Below are positions 17,296 to 25,730 of a stretch of 64,000 nt of DNA, one piece after another. Source of the stretch: PGYR01 sp048267165 (GTDB lineage Bacteria; Bacteroidota; Ignavibacteria; Kapaibacteriales; UBA2268); the NCBI GenBank assembly GCA_048267165.1, contig JBLWYD010000004.1, positions 72,605 to 136,604 on the forward strand. The letters are read 5' to 3'. Numbering within the stretch: the stretch's first letter is position 1; every line of letters starts with the position of its first letter. The position numbers were made by a program, and so were the translations under genes. Below the pieces are notes generated by a model. That model ran no database searches and had not been told where the DNA came from. It saw only the letters and a program-made list of their open reading frames with translations.

Positions 17296-18714
17296 TTACT
17301 TTTGAATAACCAATGGAGAGATAAAGTTATCTTTATCAATTCTTACTGCTATAAAATAGCTCCCAGATGAAAGATTTGGTACTTCTAAAGTCATAGAACC
17401 TATTAGATGCTTTGGAGTGTTAGTATAATTATATACTTCTGTTCCTTCTATATTATATATAATAACGCTATTAACATCTTTGCTCTCTGTTGACTCTATA
17501 GTTAAACTATTTTGACTACCTGTTATTACATTAGGATAAATGTCTAATCCAACATTTGCTTTAGTTATATTAACGCCAGAAGTAGAGGTGAAATCATCGC
17601 TATAAATAAGTCCTACATTTGTAGATATATAAATAGTCTTTCCAACAATACTAACATTCTCAGAATTTAGATATTGTAAAAATACACTTGGTAAATCATT
17701 CAGAAATTCAGAGAATATGTCTATATATTTTAATTCGTTATTACTAAACTCATATAATCCAGCATTTGTAGAAATATAAATGATATCATTTTCAATAATC
17801 ATATTAGTAAAACCACCCGCCTTGCGAGATAAACCACTACCGTCATAAGATTTTGCATCTGGAAATGTGATTTTTTCTAATACACCAGAACTCTTTTCAT
17901 ATCTAATTAGAAATGCATCTACATTCTTAGTACCTTGATTTGTCGCTTGTTTTAAAAGATACACATAATCATCATCGACAGTTAAATATCTCAATATGAT
18001 GTTAGAATCAAAATCTAATGTATTATAAATATCTATTTCTTCTTTTATTTCGCCATCTTCATAACGCAATAAGTTTGATGAGGATATCCAAAGAGAATTA
18101 CCATCGGCAATTATATCATAGAATCTTTCACCAGTTCCAGCTTCTTTCGAAAATTCGATATTTAGTTTTTCATCATTTAATGAAATTAATTCATTATACT
18201 TTTCATCAACTACAATAGCTATTACACCACCAGCATTTGTATCAATAAGTTTCACATCCCAAGCCTCAGAAAGGCAATATAGTTTATTATCATAGTCAAC
18301 AATTTTCTTAGTAACTCTCATAAACTTGTTATTCTGCTGATTATACTTATCGTCTAATTCTAGAGTTTTCCAGTTATAACCTTCATCTAGTTTCAATATT
18401 GAGTTTTTACCAGTAGCAACGAATATCTGACTTTCAAATGAGAACATCTGAGAACCATTATCTATTTTTTGCTCTATGTCTGTGGTTGATATAGTTTTGA
18501 ATTGATTATTATTGAATTCAACTAGACTATAACCTTTGCCCTTGGAATCCATGAATTTTAAAATCGGTGTATCACCAATACTTGCAGTTTCTTTGAACCT
18601 ATTATTTTCAATTTCTGCATTAGGAATAAATTTCCAAGTTACAGAGAGTAGTGGTAGTGTTGAAATACTTAGTGTTGTTAGTACAACAATTAAAGTGGTA
18701 AATAGTTTAGACAT
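17296..18714 (-). CDS. Secreted protein with type IX secretion C-terminal sorting domain
   Basis: I do not recognise a catalytic family. The 472-residue product has an N-terminal signal peptide (MSKLFTTLIVVLTTLSIST), a middle of regularly spaced beta strands (about 30-385) with repeating hydrophobic Y/I/S patterns such as DIIYISTNAGLYEF and KTIYISTNVGLIYS, suggesting a beta-propeller, and a C-terminal domain of about 80 residues (SVIIYNIEGTEVYNY, then LSSGSYFIAVR) that matches the type A sorting signal of the type IX system. It should be exported to the cell surface or medium. AGGAGG lies four bases before the ATG. The gene is alone between two regions carrying copies of one compound repeat. 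Confidence 0.75.
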   Translation of the reverse strand: MSKLFTTLIVVLTTLSISTLPLLSVTWKFIPNAEIENNRFKETASIGDTPILKFMDSKGKGYSLVEFNNNQFKTISTTDIEQKIDNGSQMFSFESQIFVATGKNSILKLDEGYNWKTLELDDKYNQQNNKFMRVTKKIVDYDNKLYCLSEAWDVKLIDTNAGGVIAIVVDEKYNELISLNDEKLNIEFSKEAGTGERFYDIIADGNSLWISSSNLLRYEDGEIKEEIDIYNTLDFDSNIILRYLTVDDDYVYLLKQATNQGTKNVDAFLIRYEKSSGVLEKITFPDAKSYDGSGLSRKAGGFTNMIIENDIIYISTNAGLYEFSNNELKYIDIFSEFLNDLPSVFLQYLNSENVSIVGKTIYISTNVGLIYSDDFTSTSGVNITKANVGLDIYPNVITGSQNSLTIESTESKDVNSVIIYNIEGTEVYNYTNTPKHLIGSMTLEVPNLSSGSYFIAVRIDKDNFISPLVIQK

Positions 18715-18718
18715 AATG

Positions 18719-18724
18719 CCTCCT
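18719..18724 (-). promoter_or_regulatory. Strong ribosome binding site of the T9SS cargo gene
   Basis: AGGAGG on the minus strand, four bases before the ATG at 18714; it confirms that start. Confidence 0.75.
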
Positions 18725-18970
18725 GAGTTAAATAAATAATTCGTTTCTGAATAAACAAACTAATATTAAAATGGTTACATAAACTTACAAAATAGTTTAA
18801 ACTTCTATTTATTTTTTCTACTTAAACTACATATTATTCAACCCCTACGGGTCTGCCTAGCCAAAGGCATGGGCTATTTGGTTTAATGGATTATCAAAGA
18901 CTACAGTTATTATGCCCCGCTTGGGCTATGAACGGATTTGTAATATTTATTGAGGGGATATGGCTACTCG
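18725..18970. other. Non-coding stretch with clustered small hairpins
   Basis: This is most of the 329-base gap between the T9SS gene and the DUF4956 gene. The first 115 bases are AT-rich and should hold the promoter of the minus-strand gene, though no clear match was found. From 18841 the base composition rises and short inverted repeats follow one another: ACCC-CTAC-GGGT (18841-18852), TAGCC...GGCTA (18858-18876) and GCCC-CGCTT-GGGC (18914-18926). No protein or RNA gene is apparent; it looks like accumulated palindromic repeat units. Confidence 0.5.
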
Positions 18971-19033
18971 GAGACGTATGCATACGTCTCTACAATCTGT
19001 GAAATCAATAAATCTCTGTAATCCGTGATTCAG
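18971..19033 (-). repeat. Compound intergenic repeat, copy B (inverted relative to copy A)
   Basis: Read on the minus strand: CTGAATCACGGATTACAGAG, a degenerate CACAGATT element, GTAGAGACG, and the perfect palindrome GAGACGTATG-CATACGTCTC (18971-18990). The element order matches copy A at 16881-16975, but the orientation is opposite, so the pair flanks the T9SS gene. Confidence 0.7.
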
Positions 19034-19043
19034 ATAAATGATT

Positions 19044-19730
19044 CTAATAAGCCGCTGGTGCGTTTGTATCGTCGTCATCGAAGTAGATGTTGATATCACG
19101 AACATCATCGTAGTTCTTAAGCTTGCGGATAAGTATCTCTTTTTCGACACCTTTTTTGAGCTTCATGTTGTAGTAAACTTCTATAAAATCTCTTTCATCA
19201 AGAGCTCTGACATTTACTACTTTGAGGGAGCTAGTGCTTGATTTTAGTAGCTTTTTAACTTCATCGTTGATTTCATTTGGCTTATAAGTGATATGTATTA
19301 GATAGTTTACATCAGCCGTTTGGAAGACGTTAGTGTTTGAAAGCAGGAGTAAGACTAAGCAAATGAATATAGTCCCAATCACAGCGACCAAATAAAGACC
19401 GACACCTGAAGCCATACCTATTCCTAGCGAAAAGAATATAAATACAATATCTTGAACATCACGGACGGCCGTTCTGAATCTAATTATTGACATCGCCCCT
19501 ACTAATCCAAATGCTGTAGCCAAGTTATTACCAATAACTAATAGCACAAGAGATGTGATGATAGTAAGCACAATAAGCGAGCTGACGAAAGTACGTGAGT
19601 AGTTCGGGCCTTTGTAGGTAACTCTGTAAACTATTGATATAAGAACACCACAGATGAAAGAAATACTCAGTGAGTATATTATCTCTAGTGCCGTAACGGG
19701 GAATAGTTCTATGTATTGAAATTCATTCAT
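19044..19730 (-). CDS. DUF4956 membrane protein
   Basis: A 228-residue protein of the uncharacterised DUF4956 family. It has four hydrophobic helices in the first 140 residues, the highly conserved loop GLVGAMSIIRFRTAVRD (near residues 78-94) typical of the family, then a soluble C-terminal domain of about 85 residues. The ATG at 19730 is used; a TTG 30 bases upstream lies inside the preceding gene. It starts one base after the stop of the VTC-domain gene. DUF4956 proteins are often found next to VTC polyphosphate polymerases, which suggests a partner role in polyphosphate synthesis or membrane transfer; that role is not proven. Confidence 0.85.
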   Translation of the reverse strand: MNEFQYIELFPVTALEIIYSLSISFICGVLISIVYRVTYKGPNYSRTFVSSLIVLTIITSLVLLVIGNNLATAFGLVGAMSIIRFRTAVRDVQDIVFIFFSLGIGMASGVGLYLVAVIGTIFICLVLLLLSNTNVFQTADVNYLIHITYKPNEINDEVKKLLKSSTSSLKVVNVRALDERDFIEVYYNMKLKKGVEKEILIRKLKNYDDVRDINIYFDDDDTNAPAAY

Positions 19731-19731
19731 T

Positions 19732-20460
19732 TTATATTTGCTCCGCACGAAGATAAGCAAAACGAGATTGTTTTACTATTGATTTGTGGCTATCTATCGC
19801 AATTACATATTTAGATGCCGATTCTCTTTTCAGAGATAATGATTCTGACATATTCCGTACCCAAGTTGGAAGAAAATCATCAAACTTAACTTCGAGAATA
19901 AAATAATCCATCATAGCTGGTTTGATATCATCATCTACGAATAATCGATCAATACTGGGATACGCAACACTTCTTAAATTCTTATCAAAGGTAATACGAA
20001 GATTATTCTGAGTTCTGTGTATCTCTGTGTAGGGTTCTCTATCATATATCACATTTACTATTGGTCTGAGATTATATGACATTACTTGGAAGAAAAATTT
20101 GTTCAGATCATCATTATCAGTACTAATAGTTCTTTCATTTATCATTCTTAGAGCATCAAAATAATTAGTTGAGAACCTATTTTTCATGCCGGGTTCTTCA
20201 AACTTACGTTTTACCTCAAAAAAGACAGTCGAATTAGGGTCATAATCATAACCGCGAAGACGGACTTTTTTTCTGTGTTTTAAGCCACCAACCTTCTCAT
20301 AATAATGCTTTAAATCTATTGAATCAAAATATATACTTCTAACAGTGTAATGCTTTTTTTCAGCATCAACATTATCATCTAATTTGAGTTTCGTCAATAT
20401 TATATTACGAAGTAGTGGAATTTTATTCCTATGAACATAGAATTTATACTCGAATCTCAA
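19732..20460 (-). CDS. VTC-domain polyphosphate polymerase-like protein
   Basis: A 242-residue soluble tunnel-fold (CYTH/VTC) domain. In yeast Vtc4 this domain makes polyphosphate from ATP. The basic and acidic residues lining the tunnel are all visible: RFEYKF at the N-terminus, VRSIYFDS, KVRLRGYD, FFEVKRK, NRFSTN, RITFDKNLR and the C-terminal ILEVKFDD. The start is TTG: it places RFEYKF, the usual first strand, at residue 2, and upstream in-frame codons offer no ATG. It is two bases from the adaptor gene upstream and one base from DUF4956 downstream, so the three are one operon. The product could also be a triphosphatase of the same fold. Confidence 0.82.
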   Translation of the reverse strand: MRFEYKFYVHRNKIPLLRNIILTKLKLDDNVDAEKKHYTVRSIYFDSIDLKHYYEKVGGLKHRKKVRLRGYDYDPNSTVFFEVKRKFEEPGMKNRFSTNYFDALRMINERTISTDNDDLNKFFFQVMSYNLRPIVNVIYDREPYTEIHRTQNNLRITFDKNLRSVAYPSIDRLFVDDDIKPAMMDYFILEVKFDDFLPTWVRNMSESLSLKRESASKYVIAIDSHKSIVKQSRFAYLRAEQI

Positions 20461-20462
20461 TA

Positions 20463-21497
20463 TTAGAATCCCAATTTTCTTTTTGCAAAAGTATAAAGTG
20501 GTATTTCTTCAGAGTAGATTGATGCTTTACAAATCATACCAGGTCTGATGAATTTATCAGGATTAGTGACCCTAGCGGTAACTAAGAAGAATTGGTTGCG
20601 TCCTCGGATGCGTATCTCATCTTCTATATTAGTTATTACTGCATTGTAGATATTATCAGTTTTATCAATCGTAAGTTCCACTTTATCATTGAGATCAACA
20701 TAGCCGATTTCATATACTTTAACAGGAATTTTAACTATAAATTCGGAAGGGTGTTTTATTTTTATTAGGTCTATACTATCTTGGTAATAGTTTATTAACC
20801 CACTGAACGGAGCTCTGATAATATACTTATCTTTCTTCTGCTCTAAGATTTTAATTCTGTCTTTCAATGTTGATATTTGAGATTGAATTACGTCTATAAT
20901 TTCCGATTTTTCACCAGTTGATACAGTTTCTAAACTTTTATCAGCTAATTCTAAATTAATAACAGCTAAATCATGAGCATTCTTGTATTGCTCATATTCA
21001 AGTTGAGGTATCAAATCCTCTTTCACCATTTTATCAGCACGTTTAAGTTGTAACTTAGTAAACTCAACATTATTTTTTGCAATTTTTAGTCTATCATCAA
21101 ATTCTTTTATGACAGATTTTTTTTCACCCGTTAATTTGTCTTTTAAATTAGCTTGTGCAACCGCTAGTTCAGATTTAAGGGTAATCATTTCCTGATTTAT
21201 AACATCTGAATTTATTATAGCTATTGTATCATCTTCATTAATTGTCTTACTATGATCATAGAAGCTAATTTTTGCAACATCGCCCCTATCAAATATATAA
21301 TCAGTCTTAGCTGTCGAGAAGTTACGATCATTATCTATTATCATAGAACTAAGCTCACCATTATTATCACGAGTCAAACGCCATTCTTTGGCAGAATAAA
21401 CGAGAGAATTTGCCTCAATCAAGTAGTTAACTTCAAATGGGGCAAGTATAAATAGCGGTGCTATGAATAGCAATATTACTGAGTACTTTCTTATCAT
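20463..21497 (-). CDS. HlyD-like membrane fusion (periplasmic adaptor) protein
   Basis: A 344-residue protein with one N-terminal membrane helix (about 5-27), a beta domain, a long alpha-helical coiled-coil hairpin (about 110-215, KSELAVAQANLKDKL and the return helix), a lipoyl/barrel-sandwich half (YIIRAPFSGLI near 228) and a C-terminal beta-barrel (NQFFLVTARV, FIRPGMICKASI). This is the layout of adaptors used with ABC, RND or type I exporters. No transporter or outer-membrane factor is encoded beside it; instead it heads an operon with a VTC polymerase and DUF4956, which is unusual. An association with polyphosphate or another anionic polymer is inferred from this. Confidence 0.8.
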   Translation of the reverse strand: MIRKYSVILLFIAPLFILAPFEVNYLIEANSLVYSAKEWRLTRDNNGELSSMIIDNDRNFSTAKTDYIFDRGDVAKISFYDHSKTINEDDTIAIINSDVINQEMITLKSELAVAQANLKDKLTGEKKSVIKEFDDRLKIAKNNVEFTKLQLKRADKMVKEDLIPQLEYEQYKNAHDLAVINLELADKSLETVSTGEKSEIIDVIQSQISTLKDRIKILEQKKDKYIIRAPFSGLINYYQDSIDLIKIKHPSEFIVKIPVKVYEIGYVDLNDKVELTIDKTDNIYNAVITNIEDEIRIRGRNQFFLVTARVTNPDKFIRPGMICKASIYSEEIPLYTFAKRKLGF

Positions 21498-21595
21498 AGA
21501 TACAAAATTAACACAATTTTAACAATTTATTACAATCTTCAATTACTAAGACAATATATATTATAGAATCCTTCGGACTTTTAATAATTATAGAG

Positions 21596-22354
21596 TTATT
21601 TTAATATTCTATAGTCTGAATTAAAATACGCTTTTTCGAAAAACAGGCCGTTTGCAGGTGCAATTCTTGAACATAAATTCCTATCTTTTTTAGCAATAGA
21701 CTCACTTAGATAGTCTATTTCTAGTTTTCCAGAACCGATATCCACCATAGTTCCAACTAAACTTCGCACCATAGAATATACGAATCTATTAGACTTAATG
21801 TTCAATTTTATATCGGTTTCGTTGATTTGAATCCACTCACATACTTCCAAATCACATTCATAATGATTCAAATCATTATTAACTTTAGAGAAAGTTGTGA
21901 AATCATGTTTGCCTAATATTGATATCGCTGATTCATTCATTAACTTAATATCTAACTCCTCTTTATATAGTGCAAAATATCTTCTTTTGAATACTGAATA
22001 ATCTCGAGTAATGTAGTAGTTATACTCTCTTGAAACAGCATCAAACCTTGCATTATATTCTTCATCAATTATCTGGGCATCTAGGAGTTGTATGTCATCT
22101 GGTAATACAGTATTAATAGCTGGTACAATTTTATCTTCTGGTATTCGGAAATCATCTATAGCAATTGTTGCAATTTGACTAATACCATGAACTCCGGTAT
22201 CCGTCCTGCCAGCGGCTATTATTTTATACTCATTAGTAGTTTTAGTAGTGAAAGCTTTAGTCAACTCTCCTTGCAATGATCTCAGACCAGGTTGCATTTG
22301 CCAACCAACGAAATCTGTTCCATCAAATTGGAATTTTATAATCAAAGTTTTCAT
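21596..22354 (-). CDS. truA: tRNA pseudouridine(38-40) synthase
   Basis: TruA converts uridines 38-40 in the anticodon arm of tRNA to pseudouridine. The product (252 residues) has the N-terminal strand FQFDGTDFVGWQ, the catalytic-Asp motif AAGRTDTGVHG near residue 52, the INTVLPDDIQLL segment, the REYNYYI strand near 120 and the C-terminal FVYSMVRSLVGTMVDIG motif. The ATG at 22354 is chosen because it overlaps the stop of the upstream glycosylase gene as ATGA; a TTG at 22384 would add ten residues unlike the family. RNA modification and DNA repair genes are therefore translationally coupled. Confidence 0.93.
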   Translation of the reverse strand: MKTLIIKFQFDGTDFVGWQMQPGLRSLQGELTKAFTTKTTNEYKIIAAGRTDTGVHGISQIATIAIDDFRIPEDKIVPAINTVLPDDIQLLDAQIIDEEYNARFDAVSREYNYYITRDYSVFKRRYFALYKEELDIKLMNESAISILGKHDFTTFSKVNNDLNHYECDLEVCEWIQINETDIKLNIKSNRFVYSMVRSLVGTMVDIGSGKLEIDYLSESIAKKDRNLCSRIAPANGLFFEKAYFNSDYRILK

Positions 22355-22980
22355 TTCAGTATCTCCCCCGCTTCCTCTGCCCAAAAAAGTAAATCTAATT
22401 CATCCATCGGAATACCTACTTTGTTTGAATATTCCATAAATCGATTTGATACTTCATCATATCTGGATTTTGTTGAGATATTCGGAACCTCAGTGAATAA
22501 TCCACAAGTCACTAAATGCTTTAGTATATGCCTGTCTAGTATTGCTAAGTTCTTATAACCAATGTTCCGCAAGTAGTGTGCCGATTCTTTTCTACCAATT
22601 CCATTTACATTATTGTTTATCCATTCTCTCTTGTCTTCCCCTGAAATATCTGAGTCAAGAATTGCTTTTATTTCATCCCATTGTTGTTTGATTAATTGTA
22701 ATCTATTTGATTTCTGATTGTGGAACCTGATATAATTGTCTTTATTTCTAAGTATTGGGGTTGTGTCAAATTCTTTGTTTAGAAAATCAAGTTTCTCTAG
22801 TTGCAATTGAACTGCCAAAGCAGAACTAGCCCTACTTTGGGGAGTACAAATACAAAAACATAATTCATAAAAGTATTTGGACTCTGATACGTTTTCAAAT
22901 TCATCTAACCTTTGTCTTATGAATGGTTTTAATTTTTCATATTTTTCGTGAAAAATAATAGGCAATTGTATGGAAATCAT
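22351..22980 (-). CDS. 8-oxoguanine DNA glycosylase/AP lyase, Ogg2 type
   Basis: Removes 8-oxoguanine from DNA and nicks the abasic site. The 209-residue protein is of the short Ogg2 class known from archaea and Thermotoga: a helix-hairpin-helix motif NNVNGIGRKESAHYLRNIG near 128-146 holding the catalytic Lys (RKESAH), followed by AILDRHI with the catalytic Asp near 155. The last residue is lysine in LFWAEEAGEILK; in archaeal Ogg2 the terminal Lys is the residue that recognises the oxidised base, so its retention supports the assignment. It is divergent from the M24 peptidase gene and coupled to truA. Confidence 0.85.
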   Translation of the reverse strand: MISIQLPIIFHEKYEKLKPFIRQRLDEFENVSESKYFYELCFCICTPQSRASSALAVQLQLEKLDFLNKEFDTTPILRNKDNYIRFHNQKSNRLQLIKQQWDEIKAILDSDISGEDKREWINNNVNGIGRKESAHYLRNIGYKNLAILDRHILKHLVTCGLFTEVPNISTKSRYDEVSNRFMEYSNKVGIPMDELDLLFWAEEAGEILK

Positions 22981-23036
22981 AATAATAAATTTTATATTTA
23001 AGTTTTACTAATTTAAAAATTTAAGCTGGATAAATA

Positions 23037-24215
23037 ATGCAAATTGAAAAGATACAAGAAGAGTTAAGAAAGATGGGAGTAGATGGTTGGTTATTCTATG
23101 ATTTTCATGGTAGAGATCACATTGCTGCAAGGATATTAGAATTACCTTCTGGACACATGGCTACGAGGAGATGGTTTTATTATATACCCGCAAATGGAAC
23201 TCCTATAAAGTTGAATCACAAAATAGAACCAAATTATCTAAAACACTTACCTGGAGATAAAGAAATATATCTACCTTGGCAAGAGTTATCAGAAAAGCTT
23301 AAGTCAATATTGAAAGATGCTAAAAGTATTGCTATGCAATACTCCCCTAACAACGATATTCCTTATGTATCTATAGTAGATGCAGGGACGATAGAATTAA
23401 TACGTGGATTTGGGGTTGAAGTAGTCAGCAGTGGTAACTTAGTTAGTATATTCGAATCACATTTGACTGATGAAGAAATAGAAGACCATAGAAAGTGTGG
23501 TGAAGTAATGTTAACTATAAAAGACAATGCCTTTAAGTATATAAGAAAGAGAATCGATAAAGATAATCCAGCTACTGAATACGAAGTTCAGCAGTATATG
23601 CACCAACAATTCAGAGATAATGGAATATTCTGGGGTCATGGACCAATAGTGGGTATCAATGAGCACGCTGGTGACCCTCATTTCGAGCCTACACCTGAGA
23701 ACAGTCATAAGATAAAAGAAGGTGATTTAGTACTTATTGATTTATTCGCGCGATTTGAAAATGAAGGAAGCATATACTTTGATGTTACTTGGATGGGGTT
23801 TGTCGGAAACGAAATACCAGAGAGAGTTAACAAACTCTTTAGAATAGCTGCTGATGCTAGAGATGCTGGATACGAATTAGTAAAGGAAAGATACTCCTCT
23901 AATCTAGAGGTCTCAGGAGCTGAAGTAGATGATGCTGTACGGAAAGTAATAATAGATGCAGGTTATGGTGAATATTACTGGCATCGAACTGGTCATAATA
24001 TAGCAACTGATTGTCACGGTAATGGAGCTCATATAGATAATCTAGAGACAAAGGATGATAGATTACTTATCAAGGGAACTATCTTTTCTATTGAACCGGG
24101 TATATATATACCTGAAGATAAACTTGGATTTAGAACAGAGATAGATGTAATAATAGATAACGATGGGAATGTAGATGTAGCTGGGGATATTCAGCAAGAG
24201 ATAATCATAATCTAA
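23037..24215 (+). CDS. M24 family metallopeptidase (Xaa-Pro aminopeptidase-like)
   Basis: A 392-residue cytoplasmic pita-bread-fold peptidase. After an N-terminal creatinase-like domain (about 1-150), the C-terminal domain shows the five metal ligands in order: Asp in LVLIDLFARF (near 230), Asp in YFDVTWMG (near 247), His in HRTGHNIATDCHG (near 322), Glu in FSIEPGIYI (near 349) and Glu in FRTEIDVII (near 366). These suggest a dinuclear metal site cleaving N-terminal residues before proline. It is monocistronic and ends at a strong bidirectional terminator shared with the respiratory operon. The exact substrate is unknown. Confidence 0.9.
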   Translation: MQIEKIQEELRKMGVDGWLFYDFHGRDHIAARILELPSGHMATRRWFYYIPANGTPIKLNHKIEPNYLKHLPGDKEIYLPWQELSEKLKSILKDAKSIAMQYSPNNDIPYVSIVDAGTIELIRGFGVEVVSSGNLVSIFESHLTDEEIEDHRKCGEVMLTIKDNAFKYIRKRIDKDNPATEYEVQQYMHQQFRDNGIFWGHGPIVGINEHAGDPHFEPTPENSHKIKEGDLVLIDLFARFENEGSIYFDVTWMGFVGNEIPERVNKLFRIAADARDAGYELVKERYSSNLEVSGAEVDDAVRKVIIDAGYGEYYWHRTGHNIATDCHGNGAHIDNLETKDDRLLIKGTIFSIEPGIYIPEDKLGFRTEIDVIIDNDGNVDVAGDIQQEIIII

Positions 24216-24242
24216 CTCTTACTAATTGAATCAGTATAAACT

Positions 24243-24273
24243 AAAAATGCCACTCTGTAGAGTGGCATTTTTT
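24243..24273. terminator. Bidirectional terminator between the M24 gene and the respiratory operon
   Basis: AAAAATGCCACTCT (24243-24256) pairs with AGAGTGGCATTTTT (24259 onward) across a tight turn, with T-tracts in both directions. It ends both converging transcripts. Confidence 0.9.
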
Positions 24274-24294
24274 TATTCTATTTCTATTTAATTC

Positions 24295-25716
24295 TTAGTG
24301 ATTTGCAGCAGTAGCTTCTTCAGCCGGCTTTTCAGCAGCAGGTTCAGCTTCCTTCTCACCACCACCTAATACTTTACCCATTAGCCATTTTGCCATTGCT
24401 TTACCTTCAGCAGGAGTTAATCCCTGAGCAGGCATACCAGCAGGATATTCAGCAGCATTCTGAGGCGTAGGGCTTAAAATAAATTTAACTAAATCACCTT
24501 CTTTACCATCATATTTTGGAATTACATCATTATATGCAGGGCCTATTGATTTAGCATCAAATTTATGACAAGCAATACAACGTGTATCAAAAATAGCTTG
24601 AGCGTCAATAACTGGCTCAACATCGGATGGAGCATAGAGTGCGTGTCTTTCTTCTTCAGCTTTTGCATGTATATCAGCAATACTATTCAAGTTCACTGCA
24701 TTACTTATATGGAATGCTTGTTGATCTTGAGCTGCAAACATTGCAAATGATATCATAATAAACATAAATCCATATTTTACACCTGAAGTATGTTCTTCCG
24801 CTTTTGTCAAATAAATTGATTGAGCAAAGAATACTACAAATAGAAGAGATATCAGTCCAAATACGAACATCAAACCTGAAAGTGCATTATTTGGAATATT
24901 TACTATTTGGAAAGCATAAATTAATGGAATTAATAATGCTGAATAAAGTCCGAATCTTCTAACAAAATTCTTTGATAATTGTCTTTCTTCATCTGTTGCA
25001 AACTTGTAGCCACCTTGCCATGAGAATGCATGGAACATATAAACAGCAGTAGCAAAAGCAGTACCCATAACTAATATTAGTAGAGTTTTGAATATTGTGC
25101 TTGCACTAAGTAACATAGCAAATATTGACTGTCCCCACATTGATTGGTCATAGGCATAAGTAGTAGCGCCAGATAAGAACCATGTAGCAACTAACAATAA
25201 TAATATACCCCAGATACCAGTGAATGCCCCTGTATTTTCAACATCTTCATCTAAAGCATGATATCCATCAACTATAGATTCACTTTTGGAGCGAACATTA
25301 GTTTTGAATGAATAAAAAACAGACTTAAAATTTAATGAATTTTTATATACATAAATAGAAGCTACCGCCATTGAAAAGACTAAAAGTCCAACAATAAGGT
25401 ATCCAACAACATCGCCTTCAGTTCCAGCTAGTAATTGAGGGTAACTTAATATAAAACTTAGGAAAGGAACAATCCCAAGACCAAACCACATACCTGTGAT
25501 ACCAGTTCCAACTTTGATTAAATCCTGAGCCAACTTTTGGTATCTGAAATCATTATCTTTCTTTGCTTTACTAGCGGCTCTAATCGAAAGAAAAACAGAC
25601 CCAAACAACAAACCTGTATAGGCGAATAGGAAAGATGCCGAAATATATAGCATCAATCTGATCAACGTCAAATGACTAGAACCAACGGGAATAACCAAGT
25701 CATTAAATAGTTCCAT
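24295..25716 (-). CDS. Polytopic membrane protein with C-terminal monohaem cytochrome c
   Basis: A 473-residue protein with about eight membrane helices (roughly residues 16-330) and, after a linker, one haem c site CIACH near 390 with a possible Met ligand in GMPAQGL near 427; the tail is Ala/Glu-rich. The helix order (long first helix, a short charged amphipathic stretch DFRYQKLAQDLIKVG, then a helix pair) recalls the CydA fold of the cytochrome bd superfamily, in which an OR-C group with attached cytochrome c has been described. I could not place the haem b/d ligands, so this is a suggestion only. It is the last gene of the respiratory operon and so probably takes electrons from complex III. 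Confidence 0.65.
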   Translation of the reverse strand: MELFNDLVIPVGSSHLTLIRLMLYISASFLFAYTGLLFGSVFLSIRAASKAKKDNDFRYQKLAQDLIKVGTGITGMWFGLGIVPFLSFILSYPQLLAGTEGDVVGYLIVGLLVFSMAVASIYVYKNSLNFKSVFYSFKTNVRSKSESIVDGYHALDEDVENTGAFTGIWGILLLLVATWFLSGATTYAYDQSMWGQSIFAMLLSASTIFKTLLILVMGTAFATAVYMFHAFSWQGGYKFATDEERQLSKNFVRRFGLYSALLIPLIYAFQIVNIPNNALSGLMFVFGLISLLFVVFFAQSIYLTKAEEHTSGVKYGFMFIMISFAMFAAQDQQAFHISNAVNLNSIADIHAKAEEERHALYAPSDVEPVIDAQAIFDTRCIACHKFDAKSIGPAYNDVIPKYDGKEGDLVKFILSPTPQNAAEYPAGMPAQGLTPAEGKAMAKWLMGKVLGGGEKEAEPAAEKPAEEATAANH

Positions 25717-25730
25717 TACTTTGCCTTTTT

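Noticed and set aside
17136..17339. Minus-strand 67-codon frame overlapping the end of the T9SS gene
   Set aside because: It contains the terminator hairpin of that gene and the dispersed phrase; not coding.
21503..21510. TAATTTTG on the minus strand before the HlyD-like gene
   Set aside because: It would give a start site almost on the ATG and the nearest TTG is 22 bases away; too weak to call.
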